From: Flavobacterium degerlachei
Lineage (GTDB): Bacteria; Bacteroidota; Bacteroidia; Flavobacteriales; Flavobacteriaceae
Assembly: GCF_900106645.1 (NCBI RefSeq)
Contig: NZ_FNMV01000017.1
Span: forward strand, 1-64,000
DNA length: 64,000 nt
Reading direction: 5' to 3'
How positions within the stretch are numbered: position 1 is the stretch's first letter; each line of letters starts with the position of its first letter. Positions 1-8,249 of this stretch are shown one piece after another. The translations under genes and the position numbers were made by a program. The notes under the pieces are model-generated. The model searched no databases and was not told the origin of the DNA. It worked only from the letters and a program-made list of their open reading frames with translations.

Positions 1-137
1 AAATTTTAAAAGCTCGAATGAATCCATTTATTATTGTTTTGCTCTGCAAATATCTATATTTTTATTAAATCCTCCCCAGGTTTTGTTCCTGATCCATAAT
101 CACATCATATAGATACTATTTGATTTACTTTTGCCTC

Positions 138-1133
138 ATGGACTCTTTTACTCAAATAGCTTTAGGAATTGCCGTCGCTGAAATATGTGCTGGCAAAAAA
201 CTTAAAAACAAAACATTTTTATACGGTTCTGTTTTAGGTACAATCCCCGACTTAGATGTTGTAGTTGGTCTATTTTTAGATCCTATAGATGCAGTCCTAA
301 TTCACCGAGGCATCAGTCACTCCCTTTTTCTGTTTCTATTTCTCTCTCCTCTTTTAGGTTGGCTTATTTCAAAAACAGAAAAAAACAAGATTAACTTCCT
401 TCACGCCTCTAATATGGTTTTTTGGTGTTTGTTTACCCATGTATTATTGGACATGTTTACTTCTTGGGGAACACAAATTATATGGCCTTTAGACTATCGT
501 TTTGCACTAAAAACTATCTTTGTAGTAGATCCACTCTACACTATTCCGCTTGTCATTGCATTGATTATTGTATGGAAAACAAAAGATGCTGTACTTCGAA
601 AAAAACACATAATCAAAGGCCTGTTGATTAGTAGTTTCTATCTGCTTTTATCTTGTTTTATAAAACTGTATGCTTTAAGCCAATTTGAAAAAGCATTAAA
701 AAGACAAGGAATCACTTATTCTGAGATTATTGTTAAACCCACCGCTTTCAATACCATTTTATGGAATGCTAACGTAGCGAAACCAGATAGTTATTTATTG
801 GCCGACTATTCCCTATTAGATAGCCAACCGATTACTTTTACTGCTTACAACAAGAACAAACCTTTAGAATCGAAGTTAAATGGGAATTCAGATTTTGAAA
901 AACTAAAAAAAGCTAGTGAAGGATGGTATATTATCTCTCAAAAAAATAAATCTTTATACTTCAATGATTTACGCTTTGGCCTATTAAATGACAACCCAAT
1001 AAATCCTCAATTTGCATTTAGCTATAAATTTATTGCGACAGACTCTCAATTAAAAGCAGTTGAAGTTCCAAAAAGCAAAAGGGATGGAAAGCGATTACTT
1101 CTAAAAATAGCAAACCGAATAAAAGGGAACTAG
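138..1133 (+). CDS. YdjM-type membrane metal-dependent hydrolase
   Basis: Integral membrane protein of the YdjM / DUF457 family, annotated as metal-dependent hydrolases; the substrate is unknown. The family hallmarks are visible: an IPDLD acidic motif after the first hydrophobic helix, an HRGISHS motif near residue 57 and an HVLLDMFTSWGT motif near residue 100. Four or five hydrophobic helices fill the first 190 residues, followed by a soluble C-terminal part of about 140 residues. I chose the ATG at 138 (MDSFTQ) over an in-frame TTG at 120. It stands alone, with decayed sequence downstream. Confidence 0.85.
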   Translation: MDSFTQIALGIAVAEICAGKKLKNKTFLYGSVLGTIPDLDVVVGLFLDPIDAVLIHRGISHSLFLFLFLSPLLGWLISKTEKNKINFLHASNMVFWCLFTHVLLDMFTSWGTQIIWPLDYRFALKTIFVVDPLYTIPLVIALIIVWKTKDAVLRKKHIIKGLLISSFYLLLSCFIKLYALSQFEKALKRQGITYSEIIVKPTAFNTILWNANVAKPDSYLLADYSLLDSQPITFTAYNKNKPLESKLNGNSDFEKLKKASEGWYIISQKNKSLYFNDLRFGLLNDNPINPQFAFSYKFIATDSQLKAVEVPKSKRDGKRLLLKIANRIKGN

Positions 1134-1286
1134 AAGTTTTAAATCTACATTTATAATACCCACAGTACTCTAGTTTAAACTCTTCAATTAATACAAATCA
1201 CCTTGAGCCGAGCTGTGATTATTATTCTAGTACTCTTTGCTTTCCAATTAGAATAGCAAAAGCCTCGCAGATGTTGGTGTGCTTTT

Positions 1287-1617
1287 ATGAATTTTATTCA
1301 GGGAACTCCTGTTTTTATAAGGCAGTTAGAACCCGATATGCAAAAAAATAAAAAATGGCATATACTTCCAATAGGCAATTTTCTTTATTACAATATCACT
1401 AAAAATGGGTCTCGTGAAATCTCATTAAAAACATCGTTCATATAAACAAATTGAGGTTTGAATACTTTATGCCGGAGATTTACTAACTTACATGCTCTCT
1501 CCACGAGAAATCGATAATGACCACATCGCCCATTATGATTTGACCAAAGATTGCGTGTGGTCATTTTACAGATTATTGGAGAGTGGCGAGGAAGCAGTAT
1601 TTGTATTTTCAGAGTGA
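1287..1617 (+). pseudogene. decayed coding remnant, family unknown
   Basis: The 570 bases between 1134 and 1703 hold no intact gene. Two protein-like stretches on the plus strand look like pieces of one broken gene: a 52-codon piece from ATG 1287 to TAA 1443 (ending GSREISLKTSFI) and a piece in another frame running to TGA 1615 (containing LSPREIDNDH and VWSFYRLLESGEE). Joining them needs a frameshift near 1440 and passes a TGA. I do not recognise the family. The rest of the interval shows nothing clear. Confidence 0.4.
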
Positions 1618-1703
1618 TTGCAGCGTAAAGACAAAAATAAGGATGACAATTCAGTCAAATTAAAAGAATAATAGTAGTAATTAATTCATATAACCATTTT
1701 AAA

Positions 1704-2312
1704 ATGATACATCTACAGACTATCATATTTCTATTTTCTACATTCTTATTTGGATATACAAGCGGCCCTGAAAAGCCTCAAATAGATATTGAATTAGCAA
1801 GAACCAAAGCTGAACAGGCTCTCGCCTTTTGTAATACTCAAAACTTCAATACCGATTTCTGTATATTAATTGACATGAGCTTACACTCTGGTATTAAAAG
1901 GTTTTTCGTTTGGGATTTTAAAAACAAAAAAATCAAAAATAGTTTTTTAGTCAGTCATGGATGTTGCGATAATTCTTGGGGTAATGACGCTTCAAAAGAT
2001 AAACCAAAATTTAGTAACACTAATGGTAGTCATTGCACTTCTCTTGGAAAATATAAAATTGGAGAGAGAGGGTACAGTAGTTGGGGTGTGAATATAAAAT
2101 ATGTTTTGCATGGATTAGAACCAACAAACAGCAATGCTTTTAAACGCTTTATAGTGTTTCACTCATGGAATGCTGTTTCTGATGAAGAAGTTTATCCAAA
2201 TGGAACAGCTGAAGGTTGGGGGTGTCCGACAATTTCTAATAATAGCTTCAAGATAATTGACCCACTACTAAAGTCAAGTTCTAAACCAGTTCTTATGTGG
2301 ATTTATAAATAG
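1704..2312 (+). CDS. murein L,D-transpeptidase catalytic domain protein (YkuD_2 type)
   Basis: Exported protein of 202 residues with an N-terminal hydrophobic signal (residues 4-18). It matches the murein L,D-transpeptidase catalytic domain family PF13645 (YkuD_2) over nearly its whole length. The family core is visible: VSHG near residue 85, a FHSW motif with His153, and EGWGCPT with Cys174 as the likely catalytic cysteine. Known relatives act on peptidoglycan peptides or are annotated only by domain, so the substrate is inferred. No partner gene is adjacent; decayed sequence flanks both sides. Confidence 0.85.
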   Translation: MIHLQTIIFLFSTFLFGYTSGPEKPQIDIELARTKAEQALAFCNTQNFNTDFCILIDMSLHSGIKRFFVWDFKNKKIKNSFLVSHGCCDNSWGNDASKDKPKFSNTNGSHCTSLGKYKIGERGYSSWGVNIKYVLHGLEPTNSNAFKRFIVFHSWNAVSDEEVYPNGTAEGWGCPTISNNSFKIIDPLLKSSSKPVLMWIYK

Positions 2313-2478
2313 GGAACAGTAATGAAAAAACTAAGCTGACTAAAAGAAAAAGGTTTTTATCAGTAGCTATCCAAAAGAAAGAACTTATGTTCAACCTCAA
2401 ACGAGAATTGATCCAGGAAGAAGATAAATATTTACATCTATGATTTTTAAAAGTCTACCTATTCAAAAAATATAATTT

Positions 2479-2811
2479 ATGAAAATCTATTTTCCAATTA
2501 TTCTATTTTTAGTAAGCTTATCTATCCAGGCCCAAAAAGTATATTCAGTTAAATATGAAAATCAGGCAGATATAAAGGTTTTTGTCGTCAATTATCCCAA
2601 TCAGGCGGATTTAAAAGTGTACAAAGTCACCTATTACAATCAGGCGAAAAACAATAACGGCTTATGGTTTTTTACCAAATATGCCAATCAGGCCGATAAA
2701 AAAATATTCTTTGTTGAATATGCAAACCAGGCAGATTTGAAAATATATTTCGTCAACTATCAAAATCAGGCGGGATGGAATGATGTAGCAAAAAAACACT
2801 TAATGTATTAA
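2479..2811 (+). CDS. exported 13-residue-repeat protein (DUF6150-like)
   Basis: A 110-residue protein with a signal peptide ending in IQAQ, followed by five copies of a unit of about 13 residues whose core is K-[VI]-[FY]-x-V-x-Y-x-NQA-[DG]. The units are contiguous except for a short NNNGLW insertion in the middle. The pattern matches what I know of DUF6150 proteins of Bacteroidota, which consist only of such repeats; the function is unknown. The strict period suggests a short beta-solenoid or a stacked sheet. The 160 bases upstream contain another possible fragment (RTYVQPQTRIDPGRR) but no intact gene. Confidence 0.7.
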   Translation: MKIYFPIILFLVSLSIQAQKVYSVKYENQADIKVFVVNYPNQADLKVYKVTYYNQAKNNNGLWFFTKYANQADKKIFFVEYANQADLKIYFVNYQNQAGWNDVAKKHLMY

Positions 2812-2849
2812 TCTCCTACCCAACTCACAATAGTTATCAAAAAAAAATT

Positions 2850-3281
2850 ATGGAACCAGCAAATGACTTAAATCGCTTTTTAGACGCTCAGGAAAACAAC
2901 TTCAATGAGGCTCTATCCGAAATCAAAAATGGTAAAAAGCAAAGCCATTGGATGTGGTTTATTTTTCCGCAAATAGCCGGGTTGGGATTCAGTCATTACA
3001 GTGTGCATTACGGTATCCAAAATACCGAAGAAGCAGCACTTTATCTACAACACCCCATCCTTGGAAAGAGACTGATAGAAATTTCTATGGAAATATTGAA
3101 AATTAACGATAAAACGGCAGAAGAAATCTTTGGAAAACCAGATGACCTAAAACTGAAGTCCTGTATGACATTATTCAGTCTATTGGATGAAACGAATCCA
3201 GTATTTCATCAGGTTCTGGTTAAATATTTTGATGGTGTACAAGACGCAAAAACAATTAAATTGCTTCACAAACTGCAGTAG
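2850..3281 (+). CDS. DUF1810 family protein
   Basis: A soluble protein of 143 residues, the usual length for DUF1810. It begins with the family signature of an N-terminal NRFLDAQE segment, the HWMWFIFPQIAGLG block at residues 31-44 and the ILGKRL block; the C-terminal half carries the K-x-x-S-C-M-T-L-F motif. Members occur widely in bacteria and their function is not established. It follows the repeat protein by 38 bases on the same strand and may be transcribed with it. Downstream it converges with the histidine kinase. Confidence 0.85.
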   Translation: MEPANDLNRFLDAQENNFNEALSEIKNGKKQSHWMWFIFPQIAGLGFSHYSVHYGIQNTEEAALYLQHPILGKRLIEISMEILKINDKTAEEIFGKPDDLKLKSCMTLFSLLDETNPVFHQVLVKYFDGVQDAKTIKLLHKLQ

Positions 3282-3357
3282 CTTTTTAGCCCCGAAAAGA
3301 AAGCTCCATAATCGGTACCACCGGAACCAATCCCCAAAATCATCAACACATAACCTT

Positions 3358-5316
3358 CTAAACAGCAAACTCAATTCTAACTTTAAATCCTTTTTGAATC
3401 ACATTATCAAAAGTAAGCGTTCCCCCTATGGCATTTATTCGGTTTTCTACGTTCAGTAGTCCACTCTTTATGTTTATTTGCTCTGTTTGTGCTCCAATAC
3501 CGTTATCAGCGTATTCTATCATGATATTCTTCTCCATCTTTTTAAAAGTAACCACTACTAAACTACATTGGCTGTGCTTCTTCATGTTAACCAGCAATTC
3601 CTGCAGGATTCGGTAAACCGTAATCTTCTTGTTGGTTTCTAAAATTGTATTCTGCAATACATCAAGACCGTTGACTATAATATTCACCTCATCATTACCG
3701 TAATTCGCCATCATATCCCTCAAACTTGGTACAAAATCAGCTCCCGTATCAATAAAACTATTTTCCTTAGAAATATTTCTCGTTCTAGAATAGATATTAT
3801 CCAAATCTCTAAGTAGCGTCTCTTTGTTGTATTTTGTCGATAAATCCTGCGTTTCTGCAAAAGTCATCGCATGATAGACGTCATTAGCCAATTCATCGTG
3901 AAGTTTTTTGGAAATTCGTGTCTCGGTATCATAAGACACTCTGACTTTTTCTTTTTTGCTTTTATTATTTAAAAAATTAATGATTAAAGCAGTAATCCCT
4001 AGTAAAAACAATATTACAAAATACATTAAAAGTGTACTGTTTTTCTCTTTTTCCAATAACAGCGTAGTTTCTGCCTTTTGAGTGGATAGTTTTTGGTTTT
4101 GCTCTTTTTGGTTGCTAAAATCGTATCTGATATTGGCAAACTGATTTTTGTTTCTTTGTCGCACTTCAGAAATGCTGTCATTTAATCTAAAATGAACTGT
4201 TGAAAAAGCTCTCGATTCATTTTCAGAACTGCTATTAACTAATATTTGAAGTGCATCCAGTCGTTCATCGATACTCTTCATTTTGGATGCATTTTTATAC
4301 GCTTTTAACGCGTATTGTTTAGCTAGTAAATTGTTCTCTTTTGATTTGTAATAGTTTGCTAACTGAATATAACTTCCAATTAAACCGTATTCATCATTTT
4401 GATCTTCTCTAATTGCTAACGCTTTAAGAAAATAACCAACTGCTCTGGAATCATTGACTTTAAAGTAAGCCAAACCTAAATTATTTAATATTTTAGATTT
4501 GATTTTTTCACTAACTACTTCGCTTTTTGCCAGTTCCAATTTTGATAATAATATAATCGCTTTTTGATATTCTTTATCTAAAATAAACACAGATGCGATA
4601 TTATTATCAATAATTATTCTGGTAGATTCATCCTCAGCATATTGTCTTGCTTTTTTATAATAACCTAAAGATTTTTTATAATCATAGGTTTCTTTTAAGG
4701 AAATCCCCAGATTATTGTATGCACAGCTAAAATTGTAATTTCTGTTCGTTTGGTTAATAAAATTTAATACTTCTGTATTCACAGCTTCCATATCGTAATA
4801 ATCGTCTTTATTTTTTAAAATACTAGACATCATCAACAAGGAATAAACAACGAGACTGCTGTCTTTTTTATATTCGAATTGTATTTTGGACTTATTGAAA
4901 TAACTAAAAGCGATGCTATCTTGTTGCTTCGCGGAATAGTAATCCGCAAGATTAAGAAAAGAATGCCCCATATAAAAGGTGTCTTTTTTTTGCGTCGCTA
5001 CTTGCTCAAATTCTTTTAAAAAAGGAAGAGCAATGTCTGGGTTGTAATGGTTCAGCAGCTCCCCTTTTCTATTCATAGTCTGAAAGATAACAGAATCTAT
5101 ATTTACCTTTTTAGCCAGCTGATAAGACTTATCTATGTAAGCCAGTTTTTTTTCTGCAGGAATAGTGTCCGATTTACTCAGTTCTAAAAAGCTGTTTATA
5201 GTATCTATAGTCGCTTCGTCTTGCTGTGATGGTACACTTTTGTTTTTAGTGCACGATAGCATAAATACACAAAAAACAAGGATATAAAAAGGGGAATAAA
5301 AACTGTTAAATTTCAT
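3358..5316 (-). CDS. TPR-repeat lipoprotein sensor histidine kinase
   Basis: A 652-residue sensor kinase. The N-terminus is a lipoprotein signal with a lipobox cysteine in MLSCTKN (Cys22). Residues from about 50 to 370 form repeated helical hairpins of the tetratricopeptide type (for example YNNLGISLKETYDYKKSLGYYKKA). A membrane helix (LLMYFVILFLLGITALI) precedes the dimerisation helix with KKLHDELANDVYHAM, where His is the likely phosphorylation site. The C-terminal ATPase domain shows the N-box LQELLVNMKKHS and the G-box DNGIG. This layout fits LuxR-type two-component sensors of Bacteroidota. No response regulator gene is adjacent, so it is an orphan here. Confidence 0.88.
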   Translation of the reverse strand: MKFNSFYSPFYILVFCVFMLSCTKNKSVPSQQDEATIDTINSFLELSKSDTIPAEKKLAYIDKSYQLAKKVNIDSVIFQTMNRKGELLNHYNPDIALPFLKEFEQVATQKKDTFYMGHSFLNLADYYSAKQQDSIAFSYFNKSKIQFEYKKDSSLVVYSLLMMSSILKNKDDYYDMEAVNTEVLNFINQTNRNYNFSCAYNNLGISLKETYDYKKSLGYYKKARQYAEDESTRIIIDNNIASVFILDKEYQKAIILLSKLELAKSEVVSEKIKSKILNNLGLAYFKVNDSRAVGYFLKALAIREDQNDEYGLIGSYIQLANYYKSKENNLLAKQYALKAYKNASKMKSIDERLDALQILVNSSSENESRAFSTVHFRLNDSISEVRQRNKNQFANIRYDFSNQKEQNQKLSTQKAETTLLLEKEKNSTLLMYFVILFLLGITALIINFLNNKSKKEKVRVSYDTETRISKKLHDELANDVYHAMTFAETQDLSTKYNKETLLRDLDNIYSRTRNISKENSFIDTGADFVPSLRDMMANYGNDEVNIIVNGLDVLQNTILETNKKITVYRILQELLVNMKKHSQCSLVVVTFKKMEKNIMIEYADNGIGAQTEQINIKSGLLNVENRINAIGGTLTFDNVIQKGFKVRIEFAV

Positions 5317-5372
5317 TCCCCGAATGTAGCAAAATAATAGTAACTTACTAAAAAACCACTTCTTAATTTTTA

Positions 5373-5606
5373 TTACGGTTTTCTAGGAGGTATTACTCCA
5401 TCATCAACTCCTTCATCACTTGGTTCTGATGTAGTTGTCATGATAGTACTATCTCCTTCTTGTAAAAGCAAACCACTATCTTGTTGTGAAGTTACCTTTA
5501 TTTTTAAATTTTGACTTGAATTTTCTAGCTCTTCGGTATCTGCTGAACATGATACCATAACTAAACCGCATACTGTAAATACAGCGATAAAAACATTTTT
5601 TTTCAT
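5373..5606 (-). CDS. small predicted lipoprotein
   Basis: A 77-residue protein with a lipoprotein signal (VMVSC, Cys20) followed by a low-complexity, acidic and Ser/Thr-rich tail that ends in PPRKP. No domain is recognised. Small lipoproteins of this shape are frequent in flavobacteria and have no assigned function. It lies 57 bases upstream of the TPR histidine kinase on the same strand, so the two may be co-transcribed and the lipoprotein could be a sensor accessory; that is inference from position only. Confidence 0.6.
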   Translation of the reverse strand: MKKNVFIAVFTVCGLVMVSCSADTEELENSSQNLKIKVTSQQDSGLLLQEGDSTIMTTTSEPSDEGVDDGVIPPRKP

Positions 5607-5870
5607 TTTGTTATAATTAAAAATTAGACATGAGTTAGGCCGTCCGAATTAGAAATTCGAATACCATTAAGGCCATAGCGTTGTATTTTGGTTCGGGAAG
5701 TTTAGTGCTCAGTAACAGTAAAGAAAGAATTGACTTCCCAACAAATTATTCCTTGCTGTTACCGCATCACTATATAAGAACTAGTTTGTACATTTGTCTC
5801 TGATGCATGTCAAGACAGTAACTAATTCTGAGACAAAGAAATGTGGATTTTAAGTGAGTGTTTATACGGA
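5607..5870. other. intergenic region with two imperfect inverted repeats
   Basis: This divergent interval, 318 bases up to the next ATG at 5925, has no gene. Two imperfect inverted repeats are visible: CAGTAACAG near 5710 against CTGTTACC near 5756, and ACATTTGTCTC near 5790 against GAGACAAAGAAATGT near 5830. Either could be an operator or RNA hairpin for the divergent genes. An ATTCC array at the end is listed separately. Confidence 0.4.
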
Positions 5871-5913
5871 ATTCCTAAGATTCCGATAATTCCACAAGAT
5901 TCCGTTTAATTCC
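5871..5913 (+). repeat. five phased ATTCC repeats
   Basis: ATTCC occurs five times, starting at 5871, 5880, 5889, 5899 and 5909, so with spacings of 9, 9, 10 and 10 bases. The array ends 11 bases before the start codon of the 304-residue membrane protein gene. The near-helical phasing suggests either a protein-binding array or a small iterated element in the leader. Confidence 0.7.
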
Positions 5914-5924
5914 AATTAAGGCGT

Positions 5925-6839
5925 ATGAAAAAAAATACTTTAGACGATTATAAACAGGCTATACAAGCAAAATATGAAGAAGATAAGTCAGGAGATTATA
6001 GTAGTTTTTTAATTAATCCTTCACGTGCAAAACTGAGAGACTTATGTACTATCCATTATAAAGAAAATGGAAACCCTGTAGATTTTGCAATCTTTCGTAA
6101 CTTTTTTGGTTTTGAATTTGAAGAAGATAATAGCAAGGAATTAAAGAAACAAACAGATAAGTTTAGACCTCTAGAAACATTTTTTAAAGGGGAAACAGAT
6201 TTAACTGATATAAGTGCAGTTGATTTAGCTGCGGTATTGGTAAACTATAACCCAAGACCATTGAACCGCTTTATTAAAGTAAATGGGATCAAAACAGAAG
6301 CTAGCATAGAAGAAAACACAAGCTATACTATTGTGGATAAAAGCACTGATTTTACAACTGAAGAAAAAAAGAAAGAACCAATAATAAGTCATGACCATCC
6401 AAGCAAAAGAACGGTTGCACTGCAAAGTACCTTAGCACAGATACAACACAAAACTATTTCTGTTAAGCAAATGTTTAAAATACTTATCCTATTCGTAATC
6501 ATTTTAGTTTCAGCTTATGGAATGAAAGAACTTATAGTTCCTGAAAAACAATGTATGCAATGGCAAAATGACCATTATGAAATCGTTGATTGTAGCAGTA
6601 CAACTCAAGGAATTGGAGCAATTAATGAAATAAAGCCAATCATAGAAGAAGAATTGAAATTAAAAAAAATTGAGGTAAGTCTTCAAACTCCTTTCTTTCA
6701 AAAAAACAAAGCAGCAGTCTGGTATTGTAAAAAAGATAACAAAATTGAGTATTTCAATGAGGCGGGCTATCATCCTGAAAATGGTAAGCCATTAAAACCC
6801 ATTTCGCAGTACATTATTACTAAGTATATTAAAGAGTAG
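5925..6839 (+). CDS. single-span membrane protein of unknown function
   Basis: A 304-residue protein. The N-terminal 120 residues form a soluble domain that starts MKKNTLDDYKQAI and contains FFKGETDLTDISAVDLAAVLVNYNPRPLNRF. One clear membrane helix spans residues 184-202 (FKILILFVIILVSAYGMKE), and about 100 residues follow with Cys210 and Cys223 close to the membrane. The topology is reminiscent of anti-sigma-like or signalling proteins with a cytoplasmic head, but I see no diagnostic motif. I recall similar flavobacterial hypothetical proteins but no function. The phased ATTCC array lies directly upstream. Confidence 0.75.
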   Translation: MKKNTLDDYKQAIQAKYEEDKSGDYSSFLINPSRAKLRDLCTIHYKENGNPVDFAIFRNFFGFEFEEDNSKELKKQTDKFRPLETFFKGETDLTDISAVDLAAVLVNYNPRPLNRFIKVNGIKTEASIEENTSYTIVDKSTDFTTEEKKKEPIISHDHPSKRTVALQSTLAQIQHKTISVKQMFKILILFVIILVSAYGMKELIVPEKQCMQWQNDHYEIVDCSSTTQGIGAINEIKPIIEEELKLKKIEVSLQTPFFQKNKAAVWYCKKDNKIEYFNEAGYHPENGKPLKPISQYIITKYIKE

Positions 6840-6844
6840 TTGAC

Positions 6845-6990
6845 TAAAACATTAGTTGCTAATATCTCGTCTAGATAAAACTTTCTTTATTCTACTATAA
6901 GATGAATAAAACGTAATTGAAATTGTTGAAGAGTTGCATCAGAAACAATATGCCCTTTTTTAACCCCTCGTATTTAGATTAATAATATAT
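6845..6990 (+). pseudogene. internally deleted relic of the DUF6642-type gene at 23238
   Basis: This stretch is homologous to both ends of the gene at 23238-23825. The left part (AAAACATTAGTTGCTAAT, then TCTAGA) matches the region around that gene's start codon, with the ATG changed to ATA. The right part matches its last 100 bases, including the codons for NVIEIVEELHQKQYAL, but with in-frame stops at TAA 6907 and near 6961 and a 2-base deletion. The two halves meet at a short GACAAAAC-like sequence present at both places in the intact gene, which suggests a deletion between short direct repeats. The remainder of 6840-7163 shows nothing else. Confidence 0.75.
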
Positions 6991-7163
6991 TTCTAGACTC
7001 CGATTCCTAACTTCGTCAGTACTTTCAACAGTTAAAACCATAACGTCGTAATTTGTCGTTGTATCCGCTTATTTTTACATAACAAATAATACGTTGCCCC
7101 TTTTGAATAAATTAAACATAATTTCAAAATCAACACATTCAATAATTCTAATTCACATAAACT

Positions 7164-7667
7164 ATGACTATTTTATATTTACATGGACTCGAAAGCAAAC
7201 TTAGTCCAGCAAAACGATCCATTTTAGAACGTTTCGGAACCGTCATTGCACCTGATCTTGATTACCATAACAACCCAAATGTTTTTGATCTACTTTTAAA
7301 AATGAGTGAAACACATACCTTTGATGTGGTTCTTGGTAGCAGTATGGGCGGTTTTATGGGCTACTATTTTGCTAATACAATTAACTGTCCTGCCCTACTT
7401 TTTAATCCGGCTTTACCACATAGACCCGTTCCCCAAAATATTCCGGCAATAGATCCTGTAAATACCTCATCACTTTTGCATTTTGCATTAGGAGGACAAG
7501 ATGACGTCATCAAAGCCAACGATAATCTAAAATGGCTTGCTGAAAACAGACTCTCTAATACAGATATAAAAATTTCAATCCACAACCAAATGGGACATCC
7601 AATTCCAGTGCGTATTTTAGAAATAGAAGTAACTGAATTCTTCCGTCAATTAGAATTTTTGAAATAA
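7164..7667 (+). CDS. YqiA/YcfP-type alpha/beta hydrolase
   Basis: A 167-residue esterase of the UPF0227 / YqiA family. It starts with the typical LYLHGLES motif, carries the nucleophile elbow GSSMGG with Ser60, and ends with NQMGHPIPV, where the His is the probable catalytic histidine; ALGGQDDVI supplies the likely Asp. E. coli YqiA hydrolyses short-chain and palmitoyl esters, but the natural substrate is not settled. The gene stands alone. Downstream lies an imperfect inverted repeat with T and A tracts. Confidence 0.85.
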   Translation: MTILYLHGLESKLSPAKRSILERFGTVIAPDLDYHNNPNVFDLLLKMSETHTFDVVLGSSMGGFMGYYFANTINCPALLFNPALPHRPVPQNIPAIDPVNTSSLLHFALGGQDDVIKANDNLKWLAENRLSNTDIKISIHNQMGHPIPVRILEIEVTEFFRQLEFLK

Positions 7668-7672
7668 AACTG

Positions 7673-7733
7673 TTTTTTTTTACGGCTGCATTACTTGCTA
7701 TTATCAATATCTTGCTTTGCAGCGAAAAAAAAA
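7673..7733. terminator. inverted repeat with T/A tracts, possible bidirectional terminator
   Basis: The left arm (T tract, then CGGCTGCA) at 7673-7690 pairs imperfectly with TGCAGCG and an A tract at 7718-7733, with a loop of about 27 bases. The long loop makes it a weak terminator candidate. Confidence 0.4.
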
Positions 7734-7771
7734 TGAGGCTAAATAAATAACCAACAAATTAAAGACAGATT

Positions 7772-7978
7772 ATGAAAGAACTACGAATTATGTTGACTGA
7801 TGATCAGCATGAAAAATTGATGAATAAACTAAGTAACGAGGGACAAAAAAATGTGGAACATTCCACCCTTTCTGGTTTTTCGATAACCTTAAAAGAAGCC
7901 TTTCCGGGTATGTCCTGGTTAACGGTTGACATGAACAGCGACCTAGATTTGGGTGATGTCAATTGGGAAATAAAATGA
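7772..7978 (+). CDS. small hypothetical protein (68 residues)
   Basis: A 68-residue soluble protein that I do not recognise. It opens with MKELRIMLTDDQHEKLMNKL, which looks amphipathic, and ends in an acidic segment (DMNSDLDLGDVNW). The start ATG follows a purine-rich stretch (AAAGACAG), a plausible ribosome-binding site. It has no signal peptide or membrane helix. No partner is evident; the oxidase operon begins 270 bases downstream. Confidence 0.5.
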   Translation: MKELRIMLTDDQHEKLMNKLSNEGQKNVEHSTLSGFSITLKEAFPGMSWLTVDMNSDLDLGDVNWEIK

Positions 7979-8249
7979 TAAACGCAGCTTATGATTCGGT
8001 ATCCACACGAAGAATAAATTAGTGTTAAACCCAAAATACTAAAGCAAAAAGCTTCCTATTATTATTATTAAAGTCTTTTACATCACAGTCCATAAAACTA
8101 AAAATATTACATATATTTTTTTTTTGAAAAATGATATTTCTCATGTTTTTTTACATTAAGTAAAAAGTACCATCATTACTTCTTTTATTACCATTACTAC
8201 ATTACCTTTTAGTTACAAATTTGCATAATCATTTTAAATAAGGATCATT

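Noticed and set aside
3180..3459. Overlapping short frames between DUF1810 and the TPR kinase
   Set aside because: They overlap two well-supported genes on either strand and have no family resemblance.
8131..8144. ATGA-N6-TCAT inverted repeat upstream of the oxidase operon as a possible Fnr site
   Set aside because: It does not match the TGTAAC-N4-GTCACA pattern, and no good -7 element stands at the 29.5-base distance seen for the other boxes.
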